A stretch of 64,000 nucleotides of DNA from Dryococelus australis (Eukaryota; Arthropoda; Insecta; Phasmatodea; Phasmatidae). Below, one piece after another: positions 1 through 11,942 of this stretch. The first letter of the stretch is position 1; every line of letters starts with the position of its first letter. A program made the position numbers and the translations under genes. The notes beneath the pieces are model-generated. The model saw only the letters and a program-made list of their open reading frames with translations. It did no database searches and was not told the origin of the DNA. The stretch spans positions 304,669,166-304,733,165 of the forward strand of contig CM057009.1 in assembly GCA_029891345.1 (NCBI GenBank), written 5' to 3'.

Positions 1-1369
1 ACACATGCATCTTAAAAGTAAACATTAATAAGTGCCCTCGCACACTATAAGTGAAATGCATCAAGAATATGAACATTTAATTACATGCCACAGGCGTACC
101 CATAAAGATTATAATAACCTCTTTGCCACATCTGCATCTGTACTACTGTACTTCATTAATATTTTACTGTTATAATCAATCCCTCTTTACTTTTCATGCA
201 TTGTTTAGCCTAAGTTCTATGTAATTGTTACTCATATAAATTTTATTGGCTTTAAACTTAACACATGGCTTACGCCATTATGTTTGCATCACGTTTAGTA
301 ATCACATACAGATTACAACAGAGTTATTTAAAAACATGTCAAACACAAATGTGTACTTAGCTGTAGTTTATGAACCAACTACGGTGTGCAAAAACAAAGC
401 ACACGCTTCTAACCAGCTATTAACTGCTAACTAAATGTTCTTGCTATCGCACGTTGGACAAAAGATGGCATGACCATCCAGCACTGCCAAACCTCAGGCG
501 TGCTCCTACCTTTCACACAGGTAGTAACTTCCCTATTGTATAAAATAATTCCTTTGTATACATTTTCCCTTTCAAACTAACGGGCTTAAAGTACCCTGTC
601 ATAATTGTCAAGATCTTTACTGTTTCAGTCAGTTGGCACATTTCTTTAACTATCTTGTATTTTCCTTAAAAGTTTCATATTCTAACACATTGTAGAATGC
701 ACTCAGCCAAGCGCACGCAATAGTCAAACTTCATCTTATCCATGTCCAGCATCTAGCTTTTGGGGAGATATTTTACATAACATGATTTTTGATTAATATA
801 AATTAGAAAAAAATGAAATAGATTGTTAAGCTAGGTATAATAGATACTTATCAGATCATGAACAGATAAGTTTTATGCTTCGCCAAATACAAATTGCATA
901 GGATTTGAGCACAGGACCTAGTGCACCATAAAGTCAATTAACTGCAACAGAAACTAGCAATGTCATATAAAGTATGGTCCAATGACAAACATGTTGCAAA
1001 GGTACACATGTTAAAGTTTAATGTGTCCCCAAATAAAAATGTGAATTTTACAGGTCTCTAATGATTGGCAAAAATATTGATAGGAAGCAATAAGCAAAGA
1101 GTTGAGCTTTGCCACTAAACTTTCAGCAAATATTTGTCCATTGTCATTGGGTGCTTTAAAATTGAAAAAATATGTGGTGGTCAACAAAAAACAACATGAA
1201 AGGTTGAGAGACTAGGTGGTCTGAAATAGGTGTTGTAAGCAACATTCACTGTGACAATAAAGGACTCTGATTACATAACACCTTCCAGTTTTTTTTTTCT
1301 TGCTGGTGAAATTTTGAAAAGTGATACAAAAAACAGTGGGAAGGGCACAGCATAATTTTAGGGTTTCAT
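1..1369. other. No gene recognised
   Basis: AT-rich sequence with scattered stops in all frames. It lies downstream, in the sense of the minus strand, of the gypsy RNase H remnant ending near 1370, so an unrecognisable integrase part of that element may lie here. I could not identify the integrase zinc-binding or catalytic motifs. Confidence 0.4.
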
Positions 1370-2045
1370 TAGACGGTTATTGGTCAGACAAATTTTCAAA
1401 CATTCATAACACTGTATCGGCAACTATGTTTTGGGTGCCTCGGATATGGTAGATTGAGAATTTTAAAGAAGAAATTTTGACAATCCAATTACCTAGTTTA
1501 CCTAGTTGTTTAGGATGGGCCAAAATCTATGCAAAGGCTTGGTTGTCTGTCTCTAAGAGAAATTCTATATGTTCCAAAAATTTCCTAAAGTTATCTCTGC
1601 CAATGATGACAGCAAGACATTCAAGTTCACACACTGATGATACCTTTCTCTCTTGATGAGGGTACAAGAAGCAAAAGCTAAATGTTGGCTGTGTCCATCA
1701 AGCTCTTGGGAAACACTGTGCTGACTGTTACACTTGATGCATCTGTCTGAAGAATAAAGGGTTTTGAAAAATCTGTCATGCATAGAACAGGGAGACTGGC
1801 TATTGCTTGTTTTAGAAATTTAAAACATCTTTAATCAGTAAGTATTGAATTTGGTCACTCAATATTGCCATTTTTGGCACACAGGGCTGGATGGGGTGAA
1901 AATGTAATGGCTTTCGGTCCAAAAGCTTGGTATCATATTCAATAAGATGTGTACTGTAAGTTCTATTTTAAAACATCAGGGCACTGACTGCAAATATTTT
2001 TGATAGCGAATTGTTGTTAGTTAAATGTTCCACATACAAAATGTT
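1370..2045 (-). pseudogene. Ty3/gypsy pol remnant: end of reverse transcriptase and RNase H
   Basis: Read on the minus strand, with frame changes and stops, this encodes the end of a gypsy reverse transcriptase followed by RNase H. Near 1790-1740 the translation has LQTDASS, the usual RNase H entry motif, preceded by a hydrophobic FLKQAIASLPVL connection stretch. Near 1600-1500 it reads FLEHIEF, then LETDNQA and HPKQLGKLG, the typical C-terminal half, and near 1410 GTQNIVAD, the usual end of gypsy RNase H. The protease of apparently the same element lies at 4470-3955, on the other side of the DNA transposon at 2069-3953. Most of the RT is missing. It is a dead copy; family assignment is from motif recognition. 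Confidence 0.72.
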
Positions 2046-2068
2046 TTTTTTTTTGTAACTGTGTACAC

Positions 2069-3953
2069 TATAGTCCATTCCCTACTGGAAGCGACTTATG
2101 AAAATCAACCTTTGAAAAAAACACTCTACGCAAAACAGGTCAACATGTTTTTTCAATAACCTGTATTCCACAAATATACAACACTATGGTTAACTTTAGA
2201 ATAATGTATTATTGAATAAATGAAACTTTACCTTAATATCTTCTATAACTTGTAATATTTATTTCCTTTTAAATATGAATTAACAACAGCGAGAGCAGCG
2301 ACCTGTTGGCAACAGCTGGTAAAAAAATAGTTCATAATTAACATATTATTTTAACATAGTTTTTTAGTACACTATTTGTAAATTAAATGGTGCCTATCGA
2401 AATATTTAAATATTTAGGTAGCCCCAATGGCAACATAGCTCATTTTTACAGTTTAAAATAACAGCAGCAAATATTGTGAGTAGGCCGTAATAGTACGGTG
2501 TTGTTTTATCGAGCGAGAGCAATTTTGAAGCAACTGTCTGCTGAGCGAGCTTTGTCATTCTCTCTCTGTCTTTGTCTCTTTCACACTCAGGAAGTTTCAC
2601 TTCGCTAGTACGTGTCAAATTGTACATGTTTTTAATTGTAGCATATTTCACACTTATTACAGCAAAATAATGATTTTTGAATTTGTAATTTACAACTGAA
2701 AAGAGATTTTAATATTTGAATACTTATTTTAATATATTTAGACATGATGGCGGGGAAGCAACAATGTGAAGTTGGCAGACGTGGTGAGCCATGGCATGGC
2801 GTGTTGCTGTTTTACCAAACGAAGCGTAAATTATACTAACTCAAAAAAAAAAACTTCAACTTACCACATCACGTTTGTAAAAATTGTGATTTTTAAACCT
2901 ACCTAAGCAGGTTACGATGTGATAAATCTGCGTTTCCACGGCAGTAATAAATATACTGTTACGGTGTGTTTCGTTAACCGCTGCGTGTGAAATAGCATGG
3001 CATGGCTGTTTGGTGATAGTTACGCTGGAACTGTGTATGTGTGATTTCAAATGATGTGAACTATTTATACATCGTAAATGTGAACTGTTTTTATGACGAA
3101 GTTATTTATTTTCATCCACGTATGTTTATTTATCACAACATTGTACCTTTGCCCTGGGTGTTTGAAACACAGTCATGTAACGTGATTTACCACCAATCCC
3201 AACAAAATAACCAAGCCCAACCCCAATAAACCTAATACACAGTAAGTAGCAATGCATATAAATATGAGTAGAATAAAAGTTACGGTAGGTTTATTTGAGT
3301 GCATGTTCACAGCTATATTTTAAATTTCCAAAACAAAAAATGAGTGACACGAGTTACGTGCTTGATTTTAATGTCGCTTTTTGTTGGACTGTCTATTCCT
3401 TCGTTGATCGAACGGAGGCCGTCCTTTTAAAGAAATAACCCAAACATATCAATAACAAAAAATTAAATACTATTTAATTTTTTGTTATTGTTATGACAAA
3501 ATCGCGGAAAAATATTAACGTGCATTACATGTAATGTGCTGTGTCGCAGAAAACAAATATATTAATGTAATGTAACTAAGAACTATCGTTAGTTCAGGCA
3601 TTTTTAAAAAGTCATAAAGCTGACCTAAATAATGTCATAGGCCTAAACTGTGAATATTCGTACGAAATGGTTTTTGAAACAGACTTAAGACAAAATTCTT
3701 TGAAAAGCTGTAAACAACACATTTGACACGTATTAACGTAGAAATCACATTAAAATGCTTATTTTTAGGTGTAGCGAAAGTATACGAACACATGTACACA
3801 CAAAATGTAATGTAAACATTGATTTTGACAGATGCTACATGACAGTCACATGGCAATGTTTGTTTACATTTGGCGGAAGGATATGAAATGGGCCTGCAAG
3901 TAGATATTTAGCAGGGCTCCGAGAAAGTTGCTTCCAATGGGGAATGGACTATA
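2069..3953 (+). mobile_element. Non-autonomous DNA transposon, copy 1 (TATAGTCC ends)
   Basis: A 1.9-kb element with terminal inverted repeats: the left end reads TATAGTCCATTCCC and continues into TACTGGAAGCGACTT; the right end is its inverted counterpart, ending GGGAATGGACTATA. A second near-complete copy lies at 55557-57415 with the same ends, and a part copy at 58150-58575. No transposase or other long frame is visible, so it is non-autonomous. The only target duplication compatible with both copies is the dinucleotide TA, as in Tc1/mariner-type elements, but this is weak evidence. This copy sits between the two halves of a minus-strand gypsy pol, so it inserted after that element. It contains a near-perfect palindrome at 3450-3490. 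Confidence 0.82.
3450..3490. repeat. Perfect 41-bp palindrome (20-bp arms, 1-bp centre)
   Basis: CAATAACAAAAAATTAAATA is followed, after a single C at 3470, by its exact reverse complement. It lies inside DNA transposon copy 1. The matching place in copy 2 (about 56900-56940) is not palindromic, so the palindrome is specific to this copy or has been lost in the other. Confidence 0.9.
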
Positions 3954-3954
3954 G

Positions 3955-4470
3955 GTTTGGACTGATACTATCCACATGCCCTGTTTCGGGGAATGAAAAA
4001 TTAACTTTCTTATAATAAGCTTGAACTCAAATTTTCTTCTTTGGAGATTAATAATTAATCCTGTCTTGGAAATTAAATTTCAGCAGTAAATAAGATAAGT
4101 TGCTAACTAATAATTAACTACCAAAAATGGAAAAATCGAAGAGAATAAGTCGAATTTTACTTTTATTACTGCAACCTTCTCAATATTTAGAGGTAGTTCA
4201 GATGCAGCAACACATTTTCTGCTACAGGCTCTGTTTTCTTTATTAAATTTTCCTCATGTAATTTTTGAAAAATCTGTCCTGAAATAAGGCTGGCTGAACC
4301 TGTATTCAAATGGCCATGAATCTGGTGAGTACCAATCTCTGTGGTAGCATAGGGCAATACTGGAGGAATTTGGCAAAAATGTTTGGCATTTTCTTTTTCC
4401 AGGAACTTTAGGTCTGAGACAAAGTTTACATAATTTTGTCCAAGAAAGAGTGGTCGCAATCAATTATTCA
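3955..4470 (-). pseudogene. Ty3/gypsy aspartic protease remnant
   Basis: On the minus strand an open frame of about 90 codons (4459-4187) contains a retroelement protease flap-side motif: HLNTGSASLISGQIFQKL resembles the DTG-A/S-SLI active site of gypsy proteases, with the catalytic Asp replaced by Asn. Further along, about 4050-3960, the translation gives NLISKTGLIINLQRRKFEF, which fits the second conserved stretch of the protease (ILG-type segment). The frame stops where the DNA transposon begins at 3953, and RT/RNase H of the same orientation resumes at 2045. Without a functional Asp and with stops, it is inactive. Assigning both halves to one element is an inference from order and orientation. 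Confidence 0.55.
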
Positions 4471-4689
4471 GCAGATATTCTTTTTTCTTTGCCCTTTCAT
4501 TCTTATGGGATTTAGATAACTCTGCTTGTTTTGAACTACATATTTTTAGTCTTACCTAGATTTCCTGATTTCAGATTATTCATTTTGGTGTGGGTTTGGG
4601 GATTTTTAGGTGTTATAGAAAAATGACCTTCTGGCCAACAACATGTTGTTAGTTTTTAGCCTACTTTCTGAAGGAAAGAAAGGCTTATG

Positions 4690-5440
4690 AGATCACGTTT
4701 CTGTCTGTGTATGTGTCCGAAAAAAAATTTAAAAGGGGCGAACCAAGTTTTACCAAACTCGATACATATATAGCACTAAATAAGAGAAATTGACTTTTAT
4801 AGTTTAAGACCATGCCACCTGCTTACTTTTAAAATGATGGCCATTTTAATCTTTAGGGGGCTATCTGATATATTGGGATCCATTCAACAGATTTAAAACA
4901 AATTTAGTATGTTGGCAGTGCATCATGTAAGCATTGAATTAAGGACTGGACATTGTTGTTGATCAGCCATTTTGGAAGATAGCAACACATGAAAAAATAA
5001 AAGCCGTTACATTATATCTCGAAAACTACTCAACCAATTTTTGTCAAATTCTGCAAGTAATATAATACTATGATAGAATATGAAACTGTACGTGATTTGA
5101 ATTGACTAGTGACTTATTTTAAAAATAGCTGACATAAAAATAATTTATGTTTATTTGTTATATATTCCATGTGTCTACCATACCGTTCAACACATTTTGA
5201 CTAAATTTTGTGTGCTGAAAGTATCTAGTAGAAGCATCATATATGCCAATAAATAGCCCCTTTTGCTTGCCATTTTGTAAGACAGCAACAAATGAATAAA
5301 TGAAGTTTATATCTTATATCTTGGGAAACAATTGAAATATTCCTACCCAATTTGGCAAACAAGTAGTACTGTGGCAGATGTAAACTGATACATTTGAAGT
5401 GGTCAGACACTTATTTTCAAAATGGAGGCCTTACAGCCAT
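4690..5440. repeat. Imperfect tandem repeat, period about 300 bp
   Basis: Two units of about 170 bp resemble one another, at 4965-5135 and 5265-5430: both run from GCCATTTTG-AAGA-AGCAACA-ATGAA through a TATATCT(C/T)G-GAAA-ACT stretch and TTTG-CAAA to GACTTATTTT-AAAA. A weaker third unit appears near 4790-4860. The segment codes for nothing visible. Confidence 0.6.
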
Positions 5441-5622
5441 TCATACCTAAGAATTATTTTCAGTTTAACAAATTCTTAGTTCCAAACTACATTTGCTTGT
5501 TTTTAGTTTCATTGGCACTAAAATCATCAAGGAAAAAATCTTAAAAATTTTTATAATTCAGATTTAGTGTTCCATAAATGTACTGTCGTAAATTATAAGA
5601 GCTATGCACTTATTACTAGTAC

Positions 5623-5864
5623 CTGCAAGCTTCTTGGACCAGGCAGTGGGCTGTGTCGGGGTGACATTCCATAACCTTGGATAGCCAACATTGTATCTGT
5701 AAACATTCGTGCTCTCACATTGAGCTCACGAATTCTTTCTTGCACAGTCATTGGTCGCAATATCACTTTTCCAGACCCAGTCATATCTAGGTTACCCAAG
5801 AGCACATCTGTTTGCGTTGTCTGGGAGAGACGGCGAAAATACAATCTATGCTCATCTGGATAAC
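5623..5864 (-). CDS. Internal coding exon of an unidentified conserved-looking cellular gene
   Basis: A 242-bp exon flanked by good splice sites: on the minus strand an acceptor TTTATTTATTTATAG precedes position 5864 and a donor GTACTAGT follows 5623. It begins with two bases of a split codon and then holds 80 full codons without a stop, ending exactly on a codon boundary. The peptide starts YPDEHRLYFRRLSQTTQTDV, contains LGNLDMTGSGKVILRPMT, then a helical, charged VQERIRELNVRARMFTDTML, and ends with a Pro-rich HSPLPGPRSLQ. Codon composition is richer in G+C than the surroundings, as expected for selected coding sequence. I do not recognise the protein. The neighbouring exons must lie in the same minus-strand direction but none could be identified. 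It does not resemble the retroelement fragments around it. Confidence 0.72.
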
Positions 5865-7474
5865 CTATAAATAAATAAAAATAGGTTTCATTAAAAATTA
5901 CAAAATATGTTACTTACCACTATAAAAATGCACATATCACAGACTTTAAATATATTGATTTGTAAGTAAAACAATTAGGCATTTCCTGCATACTAAAGAA
6001 TTTGACTGGAATTTACTATACTCGTAAAGATCTAAGCCGTGATGGCCAAATCAATGGAACTCATTATTTACTTCTAAACCACGAATGAAGTACGTAAGAA
6101 GGTAATGACAAAAATAATAACAAACAAATTTTTAATATGTGCAGTAATAGGCTATATGCAAAATTCTTACATGTGGTTAAAAATTATAGAAACACACTAA
6201 TAAATAAATACATGAAAATAACTACTTATTATTTATTGCACAATAATGGTCTTAAACATAATTTTCAATTAAAAACACCTTAAGTAGAGGTACCGACAGC
6301 CCCCAGATATGGACCTTCTCCCCTTCTTAAGCATGCATGGGGGAAATTTTCCACCTCCCCTCTTCTAGGCACACAAGCCAATCAAATCAAAAAATTATGA
6401 CAAAATAATAATAACAAACTTAAACATAAGAGTTTAAGGCAGAGATTAAACAGAAAAAGTAAAAAAGAAAATTCTCACTAGGAAAATTTTGAATTAAACA
6501 TTTCTATACCAGACGAGTCCCCAGCAAATATTTTTCCGTGTCAATGCAACCAGCACATAATACTACCCATTTAACACAACATCTCCTCCGCTGTAAAGTA
6601 ATTGTGTCTGGTGTAGCTGGGTCCCATGCTGTGTACGTACTCGTTACGGCACCTCACCTGATAGCTGAATATTTGACGCCGTTGTCAGCATGCACCAATC
6701 AGCTGCGACAAAATAGAGAATCGCTATAAATCAGTATGTCCACGTTGATTTATTTTGTCAATACAGTAAACTGTGACTGTAATTTTATGTCACATGAAGA
6801 AACACAATGGTTCGAAGCAAGACAGATGTGTGTTACAAATTATGCAATTGTCACATACCAACGTATTTCGTAATCTCAATAATGTTTCAACACAATAAAC
6901 GCGAGTGACTTCTTTGAAAAGTGACTGCTTCTCAAGACATTGCTGACATCTTAACACCATCTGTTCACCGCTTACTGTACTGTCAATGAATAAATATGCA
7001 TGTGGGGTTCTACTATGATTGATGTTTTGTTAGATGAGTATTATTGTGTGCAGGTTGCGTATATATATGGGAAAATACCTGTGGGCAACTCACCTGGTAT
7101 ATTTTAGAATAAATCCTGTTTTAATAGATTAGATATTTTTTTTTATTTTCAAGGAATGAACTGATACTAAAAACATTTTTTAAAGACTTCACATATAGAG
7201 AATGATTAACAGCAAGTAAAAAAGACTGAAGAAATAAAATAAAAAAATAATCATTACTTTTGCTTAAGCAAAATACAAAAAAAATGTGGCAGCTGTTTTG
7301 CACTTGTATTCTGATAACTGAACATATTAATAAACTTGCCTCCACAATTTTCTATGTGATATAATAATTTATTCTGCAAACTATTTATAATGTGACTTGG
7401 CTATGAACTGTCACCATTACTATAATATTTCAATTTTAAAATTCTGTACTTATACTTATATTTCAGAAGCAAAG
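5865..7474. other. No gene recognised (probable intron upstream of the exon at 5623-5864)
   Basis: AT-rich sequence with no splice-flanked coding segment, tRNA or terminal inverted repeats that I could identify. Part of it is probably the intron preceding the minus-strand exon. Confidence 0.4.
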
Positions 7475-7738
7475 TATCCAAGGAGGAGGAGGATGATGAG
7501 ATGGGTGATGTAGGAGTGAAGGGAGGAGGGGGAGAACAAGGGGGCAGAGAGAGAAGAATAGAGTGGCCGAGTGGGAGGACAAAGAAGAAGGGGGGAGGGG
7601 ATAGTGAGGAGAGGAAGGAGGTGGTGACAGAGGGAGCAGAAAGAGTAGAAGGGTGAAGAGGGTGAAGGAGGGGGTATTAGAGGAGGGGGGAGAGGGTAAT
7701 AGGGGAGGGGGAGGATGAAGAAGAGGAAGATGCCGAAG
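7475..7738. repeat. Purine-rich (G/A) low-complexity tract
   Basis: About 260 bases in which the + strand is almost entirely A and G, with many GGAGG, GAAGA and GGGGGAG runs and few pyrimidines. It is not a simple microsatellite because no unit repeats exactly. Such tracts can form triplex DNA, but no function can be read from the sequence. Confidence 0.85.
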
Positions 7739-8599
7739 ACTTTTATAAAACAGAAATTACAATAGTATAAAAATTACTTTATTATAATTGGTGATTTAAA
7801 TGAACCTGGAATTCAGTGGAAACTTAAAAAATGTTCTAAGAAAACTTACACCTTTATGTTTAACGAGCATATGTTTTATATACCCTTAAGGGAAAAAAAG
7901 ATATATGTAGTAAAAAATTTGTATAACATGCAGTGTAACAAAGAAAAAAAACATTTAATTCTGCAGAACAAACACCTTAATATAAAAGAATATTTTCTCA
8001 TAAATACAATTAAGTAAGTCTGTATCACACAACTCCTAGAGCAGCATGCTCATTCAAAGTCACCAATTTTAATTGGGTAAAATAAGAATTGTATTCAATG
8101 GTTGAGTACTCTGGGAGAATATAAATGTTTCCAATTATTATGCAGTTATTATGATTAATTTTAATTTCTACGCAATAGATTTTACCTTAAAGACTTCTAA
8201 TTTAATTATATGCACAAATTACATAACAACGTTCTTCTTTATATCATGATGATTTGTTTCTGCTGCCCCTAGTACTCTTCATGCAGTGGCTCTTCTGCTG
8301 GATGGTCAGGGAAGGTGGTGTTTGCCTGGGTTCCCCTGAGCGTGGTCTCAAAGCTGGTCAATGTCATAATACATCCAAAACCCCCATTTTGAAAGCACTT
8401 TGAACGGCACTCATTCTTTCACCTCAACCACAACTGCAGACAGCCACTTTGGACACCTTTCTATGATGCTACGCAGTAAAATTTGAGGGAAAGAATTTTT
8501 TTAGTTAACTACGCCTATATTTTTTGTTCACAAACTTTCATTTTCTATGAGAAAAGTCTTTCTTTTTTGTTATGATGAGGCACTATTTTTTTTTAGGAA
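7739..8599. other. No gene recognised
   Basis: AT-rich sequence without recognisable coding, RNA or repeat structure. Confidence 0.4.
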
Positions 8600-9420
8600 A
8601 GGTAATCCTTTAATTTTTCCTTTTTTATTTTAAAAGGAAAGTTGAACTTATTGGAATTTTCGGCTGGATAGCTTTGAGATGTTTCTTGGTTATTTTTCAC
8701 AGTAGTGGGTGATTGATTCGCCCAGAATTATGTGTTCGGTATTGGCACTTTTGTTTCTGATCCTTCTCGAACTGTCGTGCTGAGTTGGTCATTAGGCTTT
8801 CACTCCATTACTGTCATCAACATATACTTTAGTCACTTCCAGAACATTGCTGTTGCATCTTTGGGCACTGCAGTGTTTACATCATAGCTTCCAGAGTGGT
8901 TGTGACAACAATCTGGTTGTGCAACGTCAGCTGGGAGTTTGGTCATACCCTAGGGCCGCAGTGTGAGAGTGTAGGAAGTTAAGGGGGAAAGGGGAGTGTT
9001 CCAGCAAGGACAGTTGCCGGTCAGTTGGTGCCAGGGGAAGGGAACCTGGAAGCTGATTGGCTGCTGTGGATGGAACTTTATGCGATGTAAATAGGTTCAG
9101 GGATGCGAGGTGAGGATTCAGTGAAATGGTGTCGTGAGTAGACGTGTACAGCCAGGGGAGAAGGCTGCTATAACCATCCACGATGAGCTAAGTAATAGTT
9201 TTTGTTATGATTGATCAGGGCATTCTTTCTGAAGTTTCAGGAAGAATGTCGCGATTCAATCCATATAAATAGTCATAATTTTATATTTAGTTAGGAGTGA
9301 GGTGTAGAGAAATTAGAAGAGTGTGAGAGTGTAAGGGTATAAGAGTGTAAGAATCAAGAGTCTAAAGGTTGATTCGCTGTCAGTCAGGCCGACAGACACG
9401 CAGTTGTGAGAATAGACTTC
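8600..9420 (+). repeat. LTR-like dispersed repeat, copy 1
   Basis: This segment is a divergent relative of 38560-39540 in the same orientation. Shared stretches in order: GATCCTTCTCGAACTG/CGAACCTTCTCGGACG, a GC-rich block with GCTGATTGGCTG in both (about 9052 and 39069), the CAC(G/A)ATGAG(C/A)TAAGT block (9179 and 39222), TTGATC...CATTC/CTTTC(C)TGAGGAAGAATG (9212 and 39268), and AGTCATA(A/T)TT. The size and composition (GC-rich leader after an AT-rich start) suggest a long terminal repeat, but I could not fix TG...CA ends. The gypsy gag-like and RNase H fragments at 11.9-12.6 kb lie downstream in the same orientation. Confidence 0.5.
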
Positions 9421-9804
9421 GGTGAGTGAAAAGAAGAGATTGTCGTTTATTTGTTACAGGTATTTTTAACTTTAGTCGTAAATAATTTAAAAAGTGTTTA
9501 GAAGTAAGTGAGAACTTAGTCGTATTGGTTTGTGGTGGTTGTTTTAAGAGTTCACTCCATTTTGGATTCAGGTCTTCGATGTTGGTACCGAGTTGTGTCT
9601 GTTTTGATAGCCATTCCCTTGCAATTGTCGTGTGTTGTGTTGATAGCCTAAGGGTTTCGTAACGCTTAGATCATAGTATCTTTCTACATATTGCTTATTC
9701 TTTTAGTTTTCCTAATAATTGTGGCCAATCAATAAAGGGTGAGGGATTATTTATTTAAATTCTTAAGATAAAGTGATGAAATCAGTCATTTTTAGACAGT
9801 TTTA

Positions 9805-10059
9805 ATGAGTGCATTTAATGACTGTGTTAATGTTTACATTGCTGCTTATACAGATGTAACCTATAATGCAGACATCACTTCAGAAAAATTTGAAACACAA
9901 AAGGGTTCAAGACCTTTTTTTATTGAACCTCTCATCCCTATTTTTTCTAGTAATGAGAATGTTATTTTATATAATTTAATCTCTTTCGGTGTTTGGTTGA
10001 AGGATCACTTTGCTGATAATGATTTTAAAGGTTTAATTTATTTGAATAATTTATGTTAA
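9805..10059 (+). CDS. Open frame of 84 codons, unknown
   Basis: An ATG-initiated frame of 84 codons just downstream of the LTR-like repeat. The product is acidic to neutral with many aromatic residues (CVNVYIAAYTDVTYN near the start, GVWLKDHF near the end). It has no motif I recognise. In DNA this AT-rich a frame of this length is somewhat unusual, yet it may be chance or a leader frame of the retroelement. There is no evidence of splicing or of expression. Confidence 0.2.
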   Translation: MSAFNDCVNVYIAAYTDVTYNADITSEKFETQKGSRPFFIEPLIPIFSSNENVILYNLISFGVWLKDHFADNDFKGLIYLNNLC

Positions 10060-10955
10060 AGAGTTTGGAATTCACTAGTTGTTAAATAAATTAAATTTTT
10101 CTTTTTTTTTTCTTATTAATATTATCTTTTGAGAAACATCAATTTTATAAGAATAATGCAAGGTTTGATTGAAATTGTTTACTGCAGCAAACCTATCTGA
10201 TTACATTTGCTGTACATGAATTTTATAAATGTTATCTTTGTTGTTCAAAAACCAGAAATATTTGACAAATAATTCATAGTTCTGATTAAATATTTTTATC
10301 TGTGGTTAATCTAACCAAATACTCTACCAATAACTACACTTTTATAAATTTTGTTGTTCGTAAGCCAGAAATTTCATGTACGTTTTCTATACTTGTGTTT
10401 TGTGCTCATTCACATTGTTCCTTCTGTCTTGAAAAGTATTGGACTATTTGATTTTATTGTTTGTTAAAGTTTATTAAAATCTGTTATTCTTAATATTGTT
10501 TCCAATAAATCAGATCTGGTTAGTTTTTTATTTCTGATGGGTTTTTCTTTTGTTCACTCACCCTTCAATCATAACTGACTCACTCATAGTCATTTGACAT
10601 TTTAAGAATAAGGTTAGGAATTTCTCATCTCATTTTTAAGACTAAAATACTTGAGATACATTTGAAAATAGTTGGGAATAATTGAGTACAGTTATAGGGA
10701 ACTGCACCTTATGTTACCTTCCTACAGCCCCAGAAACCACAAACCCCCCCCCCCCCCTCCCACTCTACCTCGAGCATTTTGCCAGGTAAGTAAAACCCCC
10801 TTTCTCTTTCTAACACCCCCTCCCCTTTTTCATGATCATTTTTACCATGTTTTCCCTCTCATTCAGAATTTTTAGATTAGATAAATGGCTCATTGAGGTG
10901 GAGCCCAGACTTTTCTTCAAGAGAGACAGGTATTTGAGGTGTTTTGTTGTAAAGG

Positions 10956-11345
10956 CTGTTCACTATAAAGTGAGCACTTTTGAAATGAACATTAGAAAAA
11001 TTTCACTGCCCCTGAATAGGCACAGTGAGTGACATTTGTACAATGAAGTTGATAACAATGGATGGAAAATAGTTACATTTCTTAACGTCAAATAAAAAGT
11101 GTTAATTAACCACTTGTGAAACTATTACCTTCGCTTTCTTTTTTTTATTGCCGCTAAATGTAAAAATTAGCAAGTATGCATAATATTTACTTTCCCAATA
11201 ATTTAAAGTTTTACTTGACAGACACATGAATAAAGTTATGAGACCGGGGGCAGTGTTAATTTTACATAAGGCAGAATACTACATAACGTGCATTCAAGTA
11301 AACCATAAGCAGGGCTGTCAAAAGTGCTCATTTTACCGTGAACAG
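10956..11345. mobile_element. MITE, copy 1 (CTGTTCAC ends)
   Basis: A 390-bp element whose ends are inverted: CTGTTCACTATAAAGTGAGC followed by ACTTTTGA on the left, and TCAAAAGTGCTCATTTTACC followed by GTGAACAG on the right. It has no coding capacity. A second copy in opposite orientation lies at 17433-18541, where it is split by a LINE fragment. Matching internal landmarks include CTTTATTCATG(T/C)GTC and the TTTTCCATCCATTGTTA block (reverse complement near 11057). Confidence 0.82.
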
Positions 11346-11942
11346 TATATATAGAAGTGTTAGTTTTGAGGGTACCTAGACTACCCACCAATAAGTCCAG
11401 TGGTGCATGCAGTTTACTTTTTGCTAGTATTTATGGAAATGATTGGGACGACAAGATAATTACTAAAATTTATATATGTTTCACATTTAAACTTCCTTTA
11501 CAATTACTTTTTATTTTTTATTATTCTTTTTTTATTTCCAATATTGTAGGTTTTGAGTATCAGGCAACCCAAATGATTTTTCTTCCCCCTTTAAATTTCC
11601 ACCACTGGTACAATTGGTGTTTGGTGCCAGGTGTTGGATGGTGTGAGGGTGGGTCATGGTTGACTTACCTTTACCCCCAATATCTGTGGGTATAGTGGTT
11701 TCTTGTTTTTGTTGTTGGTGCTGCTAAGGATCTGATATGGTGGTGTCATTGTTTGTAGTAATAAGTAATTTAAGTACTTAGAATAATAATTAATTAAATT
11801 ATAATTAATCAAGTATTAAAGTATAAGTGTCGTACATTGTTTGTTTTGATGTTTGTGTGCATTTCTAGTTTTTATTTTCAGTTTGTTTATTTTGGCTCCC
11901 TATAATTTCTGTGGAATACTAATCATTTAGGACTGAGGTTAG
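11346..11942. other. Possible retroelement leader, otherwise nothing recognised
   Basis: AT-rich sequence with a GC-rich patch at 11600-11700 containing TTTGGTGCCAGGTGTTGG, which loosely resembles a retroelement primer-binding site. As the gag-like frame starts about 300 bp further on, this could be the LTR/leader boundary of the gypsy remnant, but I could not define an LTR here. Confidence 0.25.

Noticed and set aside
11357..11695. + strand frame of 112 codons
   Set aside because: Composition follows the AT-rich DNA, with Phe/Tyr/Ile runs; no domain; begins right after a MITE end.
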